A stretch of DNA of 64,000 bases, from NCBI GenBank assembly GCA_016617855.1, contig JAECUM010006648.1, positions 19,306 through 83,305 on the forward strand, written 5' to 3'. Positions within the stretch are counted from its first letter, which is position 1, and each line of letters opens with the position of its first letter. The DNA is from Megalonaias nervosa. Its lineage: Eukaryota > Mollusca > Bivalvia > Unionida > Unionidae. A program made the translations under genes and the position numbers. Below the pieces are notes generated by a model. It worked only from the letters and a program-made list of their open reading frames with translations. It was not told the origin of the DNA and made no database searches. Below are positions 56,901 to 64,000 of the stretch, piece after piece.

Positions 56901-57800
56901 ATCGGCAAATCACAGATACATACAAATATTTTGATTGCAATGATTAACTGTAAGTCAAAATGTACATGTATATATTTATTCCTTATTTGTCAAAATGTGC
57001 TGTGAACAATAAATATTCTCATTATGATGTCTGCATGAGAAAATGCAAGACTGATGTTGTCAATGACTGTGATGAGATCGCAGGTTATAAAACTTGCAGA
57101 ACATAAAGCATTAGGAATTGAATATGACACCTTGTCAGTAAATTAGCTTGCACTGAGTTACTGTATTACACCTAGACCACTGACGTTCATTAAAATATTT
57201 TGTATCTTGTATCCCTCTCTCAATTCTGTGGACTTGCCTTTATGCTAGTGCCATACAAATTTGAGCTTGTCATGGGAGTCAGGCTAGTGGATTTGTCAAC
57301 CTTTGCATATATCATGTATGGCCATGAACTTGACATTTCTGGTCTATGCGGCCTATTGTGTTGAAGATGTTGGACCACCCTGTGCTATTTATATTGAAAG
57401 CACAGAATTTTACCTGCAAAATCAATCATGAATCATTTTTTTCCTAGTTATAAAAGAAGGAAATTGCCATTTTTAATAATTTGAGGAATGATGGAAGATA
57501 TAGCATTATTAATGTTCTTAATGCAGATGAAAAAATTCACACAATTAAACATGTTGCTTTAAGCTACTGTCTGTACTCGCTTATAAGTCATTCAAACTGC
57601 AAACAACAAAGATCCTGATCTACCATTACATAAAGCACCTTCAGATCAGGGTCTGTGTTGTTTGTTTTACTGATTACTCCCAACAAACTGCACAGACCCA
57701 GATCTGCCTATACATTATGCAATGGCAGATATGGATCTATACAGATTGTAATTGGAATCGTCTTATAAGCAAGTACATATGGTGCTTAATCACTTTACAG

Positions 57801-57996
57801 CCTAAGTATGGTATTACTGGAATGGCTGGTGGAAGTGTGGTAAATGGAGTCTTTACTTGCTCATTTTCTCGAGCCAAAACAGCTACCAATTTTTCAAGTG
57901 GCAGACGTAAAAAGCGAGCTGCTGTCTCAGCTGCAACCTTCTTTGACCTCAATGAAGACTGGTTTCTCATGTTTGCACAAGGAAAAGGACCAGCAA
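57801..57996 (+). CDS. Reeler/DOMON gene, exon 7
   Basis: Enters after CTTTACAG in phase 0 and leaves at A/GTGAGT in phase 1. It encodes the end of the DOMON domain. GITGMAGGSVVNGVFTCSFS is the G-x-x-x-x-G-x-F-x-C-x-F pattern. A basic, Ser-rich loop (SSGRRKKRAA) follows, then FFDLNEDWFLMFAQGKGPA, the L-N-x-x-W-F/Y-x-x-x-A-x-G strand typical of DOMON domains. The RRKKR stretch is a possible furin-type site, which is unusual in this loop. Confidence 0.93.
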
Positions 57997-58429
57997 GTGA
58001 GTTGTCCTCTATATTGTATGTACACGATCTTCAGTCATTGCTTTTATCAGATAAGATGATATGAAACAATTCAAATTACATAATATGGAATGAAATCCTT
58101 AATGTTAAAGATGTATTATGTAGAACTGAATGAATTTTATAAATATTTCCAATGAACACAAGTTTGACATTCAGTTTATCATATAACTTGAACTGCATTA
58201 ATTCAATGTTCTTATGAAATATTTCTTGGTTTTTGTCACAGTGTGACCTACATTTGGTATGACATTATAACAAATGTAGTGATAATGCTTTGTAAGTAAT
58301 GTGTTAACATTGTGTGATAAAGTAAGTTATATATGCTGTACAAAAATATCCCAAATCTTACAGAAATGTGATTTACTCATAAAATCTGGGAAAAGTTTTC
58401 TGTACTAATGGCTGCCATGTCATAGTTGT

Positions 58430-58805
58430 GTTAAGGGCATTGAAAGGGTATATTGGTATTAAGGGCAATGGAAGGGTACATTGATATTAAAGACAATGAA
58501 AGGGTACATTGGAATTAAGGGCAATGAAATGGTACATTGGCATTAAAGGTAATGAAAGGGTACATTGGTATTATGGGCAATGAAAGGGTTAATTGGTATT
58601 AAAGGCAATGAAAGGGTATATTGGAACTAAGGGCAATGAAAGGGTTCATTGGTATAGAAGACAATGAAAGGGTAGATAGGTATTAAGGGCAAAGTAAGGG
58701 TACATTGGTATTAAAGTCAGTGAAAGGGTACATTGATATTAAAGTCAATAAAAGGGTACATTGGTATTAAAGTCAATAAAAGGGTACATTGGTATTAAAG
58801 CCAAT
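58430..58805. repeat. Minisatellite, about 28-base unit
   Basis: About thirteen copies of TTAAAGGCAATGAAAGGGTA plus CATTGGTA. Confidence 0.92.
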
Positions 58806-59704
58806 GAATGAACCTAAACCAGAGTGCATGTTTAATAGGATGCACATATCTGACCCATGCAATGATGCAAGCTTAGATAAACATAAAATATAAATAAGTT
58901 TCTGGTTAGGATGGCCAACTACTGTGCTGGAAAGCTCATGGACATCAGGACACCTACCAGTAGTCTGATAAATCAGCCCCTGAATCTGCATTCATATACC
59001 AATAAATACCATTACAGGTTTGGGGACTCACATTTATTGGAATACAAGACACCATTTGAAAAAGGAAATTGTTTGTTTATCTGTTAATTTCAAACAGATT
59101 TGTGTGTATGAACATGTAAACATGTGTGACACTCTCCATTAGAAGGACCAGTTATGATTTACAAGCAATTAAGTGCAAATCTATCTGTCTGAGTTTGATT
59201 TGTACAGTAATTTACCAGGCCACCAGAAAATTGACTGGGCAACCAATTTTTCAAAGCTTATTGCCCAGGGACAACCATGGATTTTCCTAATATTTCTACC
59301 CCTGCATACCTTGGCAGATGAATCTGAGTGTATTGAATTTAAGCAATTCAAAGCCCAAAATATGTTGACCATTATCATATCTATTGTCAACTATCCAAAG
59401 AGCTAGCCACAAACATTGCTATAATTAAGAAAGGAATATACGTCGGATGTGATACAAATGGGGAGCTGTCTGCTCCCTTGTCAGCTTTTCAATAATGCAC
59501 AATGCCAAGCATTTGTATTTTTAAGATGACTTCTCATAAGGAAAAATATAAAGTAAAGTTCCAATGTACATTACAGATGTGAACGGATTGTGGGAAAAGT
59601 TCGGTGAAATAAGACTGACTTACTTTTAATTAGGATATTTTTTTAAAAATTATAGGGCTGCCAAGGGAAATTTGGGCTGTCTAATGGTCCTAATTAATAC
59701 AGAA

Positions 59705-60165
59705 GAATCATCTCTGACAGATGTGTTTCACATTTGCAAAATGCAGAAAATTTCTTGTCTTTATGACTTATATTGAATTAATAAATGTGTTTCATATTTG
59801 CAAAATGTACTCAATTTTTCTTGTCTTTATGACATTATTATGAATTGACAGATGCAGTTCACATTTGCAAAATGCGCTGAGTTTCATGTCTTTATTACAT
59901 TATCATGAATAACAGATGCATTTCACATTTGCAAAATACACTCAGTTTCTTGTCTTTATGTCATCATCATGAATTGACAGATTTGTTTCACATTTGCAAA
60001 ATGCACTCAATTTCTTGTCTTTATGACATTATCATAAATTGACAGATGTGTTTCACATTTGCAAAACACACTCAGTTTCTTGTCTTTATGATGTTATCAT
60101 GAATTGACAGATGTGTTTCACATTTGCAAAATGAACTCAGTTTCTTGTCTTTATGACATTATCAC
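59705..60165. repeat. Minisatellite, about 65-base unit
   Basis: About seven copies of GACAGATGTGTTTCACATTT, GCAAAATGCACTCAGTTTCT and TGTCTTTATGACATTATCAT. Confidence 0.9.
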
Positions 60166-60221
60166 AAATGGATTGATGTGTATTCATATGATGACTTTTA
60201 TAAGTACTTTCATAATTTTAG

Positions 60222-60335
60222 ATGCCAAGCAAGAGCATACCATTGATCCAATGTTTTCAAAAGTGAAGGCAGATCTTCAGTCTATGATGGACCTGAAAGC
60301 ATACTCCAAAAATGTGGACCTAGCCAAAGTCCATG
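60222..60335 (+). CDS. Reeler/DOMON gene, exon 8 (last exon in window)
   Basis: Enters after AATTTTAG in phase 1 and leaves at G/GTAAGG in phase 1. It encodes KQEHTIDPMFSKVKADLQSM and MDLKAYSKNVDLAKVH, a linker helix after the DOMON domain. In ferric-chelate reductase 1-like proteins a cytochrome b561 membrane domain comes next. No exon for it was found before 64000, so it should lie beyond the window. Confidence 0.8.
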
Positions 60336-60539
60336 GTAAGGCTTTAAAGTGCATATATCAGTCATCAAGATTAGTTCTCCTTTGAGTAGCCATGACAATG
60401 GAGAGAAGGCATCTATCTGCCTTGTATGTTTGAAATGGGGGTGGGTGGGTAGGCTTATTATTTTTAAAAGCTTTCATAATTAAGCATGTACAAAATTAGG
60501 TCAAACTAGTGGATGAACTTATCATGTAGCATGGACTTG

Positions 60540-60790
60540 TCATTGAGGAATGTGGCAAGAACTTCTTCACATATTGTACATGGTAACACATTTCTTCCCA
60601 CATTGTATATGGCAACATTTTCTTCTCACATTGTTCATAGTAATACTTCTTCCTACATTGTACATGGTAACATTTTCTCCCCACATTGTATATGGTAACA
60701 TTTTCTCCCCACACTGTACATGGTAACACTTTTTCGTACATTTTGCGTGGCATCACTTCTCACATTGTGTATGGTAACACTTCTTCCCGC
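60540..60790. repeat. Minisatellite, about 27-base unit, locus 1
   Basis: About nine copies of CACATTGTACATGGTAACAT plus TTTCTTC. The same unit recurs at 63690-63855. Confidence 0.88.
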
Positions 60791-61099
60791 TGTAACAGGA
60801 TTGAAACCAAATGGATCTTGCATTGAGTAAAAACACTGAACACAATCTATGCAAATGAATAAGATTTTATGAAGTGAACATAAAAAGTATGTGACAGTAA
60901 GTAAACACACAAGTCCTAATAATAATCTACCTTGAACACTAATAATTCATCAAGTATGGTTCCTAAAATCAAATGCTTTCAAAATGTGTACCGGTATGGT
61001 TCATGCAACCATATGTTTTAAAAATAAGTGTCACATTTGCTAAGCCCAGGTATTGAGTCATGTATAAGCTAGCCATGTGTTTGATGTCTAAAGATTAAT

Positions 61100-62770
61100 C
61101 TCTTATGCAAGGTTACCGTGACCCGCCGGAAATTGGAGTTGGCGTAGGCGACCGCTCACGTCATTTGACAAAGGCTTGTATTATTCACACCTAGGTGTTA
61201 AGAGGTTAGGTTAGGATCAAAGGGAAGCCTGCAGGGTGAACGGGGCATGTTTTTATCCGTCAACACATGGACAGACAGCTAGTGGACATTGTCCACTAAG
61301 TTTGATTGGATCGGTTCACAGTGATATCCAACCGGAATTAAGATAGAGGGAGTGATTAAAATTTAGGTCTGAATTATAGCTTCATAACTTACAAGCAGAG
61401 GATTAGTAGATGCCTAGACAGATCACTGAAAAATAGGATTACTCCGAGAAGCCACTCATAATTTGGCAGTAAAACTTAGAGCAGATTCTAAGGAAAGACA
61501 AAGCTTCAAAAAAGTCAGTAAGTTATTTACTTGAATTTTGCAGAATATTACGGCATCATAATTGTAATTATTTGTAGTATGTATACTTAATTACTAGTAT
61601 CATTTAGTATGTAGAATTACCTTTGTAGTGTTTTATTTACATGCATTTTTGAGAAATGGGCTTGAGTATTACATAGAGAATTCTGTAGATTGTTAGCTTG
61701 TGGTCAGAATTAATTTTGTAATTCATTATTAGGTTACTTCATAGTAAACCAGTGCATTTATCGATGTGTTATGTTAGAATTTACACATGCTTGAATTGTG
61801 AGTTTGGAAAATGGTTGAAGTATGTAAGATTAGTTACTATGGATGTATGCATATATCAGAGCATGGATATTTGATTATTTGTGTACATTGTATAAGTGTA
61901 AGGTAAAGAAATGCATCTGGTTATTGTGATATTGTTTAGTACAACAAGATTAGGAATATGTATTGATGTGATGGAATTTATTGATGTATGTATAAGAAGT
62001 AATTGATACCATGCTGTATTATGACATTGTTTTACCATACAAGAATGTATGAGTATTTCGATGTGAATGAATGCATGACCAAGAAATTTAATAGCCATTA
62101 TCTGATGATAGACTGGATGTAGTGTGAGATGAGAGGGCTAAGGAAAAATATTGTACCGTCCTTGTGTTTTCACAGGAAGCTTTTAGGTGGACAGAATGTC
62201 CGGTTCAGTTGAGACCCGAGTGATGGAAGTGAGACTAGAAGAACAGTCAGAGTCAACAAAAGTCAAGTTGGTGGAGAGAAGGTGGACAAGGAGGAAAGGA
62301 GTCTGGAGGAGGAAGTCGAGGAGGAGGAGAACGAGTATAGAGAAGTCGAGGAGGAGGAGAAGGAATTTGGAGAAAGTCGGGGAGGAAGAGAGAAGGAATT
62401 GGGGGGAAATAGGAGAGAAGAATACACAGATGAGTAGAATACAAGGACAGGTGGAAATCTATCTCACACTAATCAAGTGATGCAATAGACTATTAAAGGG
62501 TCAAGTGGAAGGAATAGACTATTAAAGGGTCAAGTGGAAGGAATGTACTTGGGAAATTTGAATCATTTGATTATTGAATTGTTATTAAATTGTTATTCGT
62601 TGAATTTCACCCTTTTTTGTGCATTCAACCATTTAACCATCAGCATTGCTGACTGGGGGCTCGGAGCTGTACATCTATCTTTCACTACTTTAACTTCCAA
62701 CCAGAATTTAGCCTGGGTGGGACCTCAACAAATAGTTAAATAAAATATTGGGAGCACCCCACCCCCAACC
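61100..62770. other. Compositionally distinct segment, possible mobile element
   Basis: Begins with a GC-richer stretch (GTGACCCGCCGG and a TTAGGTTAGG motif) and ends with GGGAGCACCCCACCCCCAAC. In between is a T/A-rich part followed by a purine tract (62215-62420). No protein motif or clear terminal repeat was found. A solo LTR or non-autonomous element is one possibility. Confidence 0.3.
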
Positions 62771-63689
62771 AATCATAACACACCACACAACCAATCCTTC
62801 AACGAATTTCTGTCACAAATTGTGGTCCTCTACTAGCTAATTTTCCACATCGCTGGTCTTGCTGCTACAAATACAGCTCTTTTGCCATACTGCTGATTAA
62901 TATATTACACCAATAACTAGGCTATTTCACTGTAGGTTATGCTACCACTTGAGCTATATGTTTCCCAGTGAGCCCTATTAACTATGTTGCTTTTTCTAGC
63001 CCCTCTAGCCCTTTTCAGTTATAAATAGACCCGCTGGCCATCTTATTACATTGAATAAATGTTAAAAATACTAAAATATTAACATCTCATAAATCATGAC
63101 CAACATAAAGAAATACACTAAACATTGCAGAAAAAAGAAATCCATGAAATACATGCTACCACTACTTTCTATGTCAATATAAAGCCTTCTAATTACAATT
63201 ACATCAAACAAATAATTCTCATTACCCAAACACTGTACAGTTTTCTAGAGCTTTAAAACTTGAAGAATGAAAGATAAAAATGTTATATGAATATAAGGCA
63301 TAAAGATAAAGATACAATTTAAAAATTTCTTCTGTATGATCTGCTATTTACCCCAATGGCTGTAGTTAAGTCATGTACTAGAGACACTCCCTGTCATGAT
63401 TCAGGCAGTCAGTGTGCCTGTATATGACAATATTCCTCCAATAAATACTATGTAAAAAAAAAATGTGCAAGAACCAAGGGTAAAGTAAACATGCACATCA
63501 TGATATATGGGTATCTCACTGCAAGTGACCTACAACGAAATGCATGTATTACTCAGTCACTATAGAAGAGAAGAAAAATAGAAAACTATGTTATGTAATG
63601 CTATACGCATGTATGATATCAATTGCACAAACTCGTAAGGCATTACCAAGTTATTTTCTTGCCTTATTCCATGACACCATATTTTTCAT

Positions 63690-63855
63690 AGTAACTCTTC
63701 TTCCCACAATGCACACAGTAGCACTAATTCTTCTAACTTTGTGTATGGTCAAATTTCTTCCCACATTGAACATGGTAACATCTTCTTCCCACATTGAACA
63801 TGGTAACATTTTCTTCCCATATTGTACATGGTACCACTTCTTCCCACATTGTAAA
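63690..63855. repeat. Minisatellite, about 27-base unit, locus 2
   Basis: Six copies of CACATTGAACATGGTAACAT plus CTTCTTCC, the same unit as at 60540-60790. Confidence 0.85.
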
Positions 63856-64000
63856 AGACTTCCTGTAATGTCTAGTTGGTCCTGGTCAGACATCCAGGAT
63901 GGCCAGCACATCAGCCATCTTTAAAATCCTGTTATCAGTGCTCTTGAACAGAAAATCATATTGACATGTGTGACTTTTCATGGTATTGTCTTTTTTGTCC
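63855..64000 (+). repeat. Dispersed 105-base tandem family, locus 5 (runs off window)
   Basis: One to one and a half units: TGTCTAGTTGGTCCTGGTCAGAC, ATCCAGGATGGCCAGCACAT and CCATCTTTAAAATCC. Confidence 0.7.

Larger units (their letters stand above)
51924..57800 (+). other. Intron 6
   Basis: Contains the largest locus of the 105-base family and a nearly full-length dead LINE, listed separately. 51930-53220 and 56900-57780 hold nothing recognised. Confidence 0.7.
57997..60221 (+). other. Intron 7
   Basis: Two minisatellites (58430-58805 and 59705-60165) occupy a large part. 58050-58430 and 58810-59700 show no recognised element. Confidence 0.7.
60336..64000 (+). other. Intron 8, incomplete
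   Basis: Contains two loci of a 27-base array (60540-60790 and 63690-63855), a purine-rich tract (62215-62420), a possible unidentified interspersed element (61100-62770) and the start of a fifth locus of the 105-base family (63855 to the end). 62770-63690 holds nothing recognised. Confidence 0.6.

Noticed and set aside
62187..62480. Arg/Glu-rich protein of 97 codons
   Set aside because: Encoded by a purine-only tract (GGAGGA and variants), which gives charged residues by default.

Overview
The window is animal genomic DNA carrying one large integrated viral or mobile element. Positions 1 to about 16165 are a Polinton/Maverick (adintovirus-like) provirus. The rest is an intron-rich host locus full of tandem arrays, SINEs and dead LINEs. 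The host looks like a mollusc, probably a bivalve. The reasons are a SINE whose 3' part resembles the mollusc-type SINE 3' domain, the decayed LINE families and the long repeat-filled introns. This host call is inference from family resemblance; nothing was searched.

Provirus (1-16165). A 122-base imperfect terminal inverted repeat pairs 1-122 with 15913-16034. The window starts inside the left repeat, so the left terminus is missing. The plus-strand block 148-7118 holds virion genes in order: a conserved unknown protein, a basic glycine-rich core-like protein, the double-jelly-roll major capsid protein, a hydrophobic pVI/pX-like protein, an adenain-type protease, a tail-fibre-like protein, a two-helix membrane protein and a penton-like minor capsid protein. 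The middle block holds a small unknown gene, a NUMOD/HNH endonuclease and a zinc-ribbon protein, followed by a giant gene encoding a B-family DNA polymerase, a superfamily 1 helicase and an HNH nuclease. The right block holds a retroviral-type integrase and a zinc-ribbon/phospholipase A2-like protein on the minus strand, then the packaging ATPase, divergent from the phospholipase gene by 12 bases. Together these cover replication, integration, packaging, capsid assembly, maturation and probably membrane breach. The core-like protein, pVI-like protein, protease, membrane protein, NUMOD nuclease, phospholipase and ATPase are intact. The major capsid, penton, fibre, polymerase/helicase and integrase genes are interrupted by in-frame stops or frameshifts, many at homopolymer runs.

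Host part (16166-64000). Eight plus-strand exons with good splice sites and matching phases (21818 to 60335) encode a signal peptide, a Reeler domain and a DOMON domain, as in ferric-chelate reductase 1-like proteins. The cytochrome b561 part would lie beyond the window. Upstream of exon 1 are minisatellites and a roughly 0.9-kb tandem segmental duplication whose second copy is split by a tRNA-derived SINE with an 8-base target duplication. The introns contain at least five LINE fragments, three tRNA-derived SINE copies of one family, two copies of a mollusc-type SINE, a roughly 105-base tandem family seen at five loci, many 23- to 65-base arrays, microsatellites and several palindromes.
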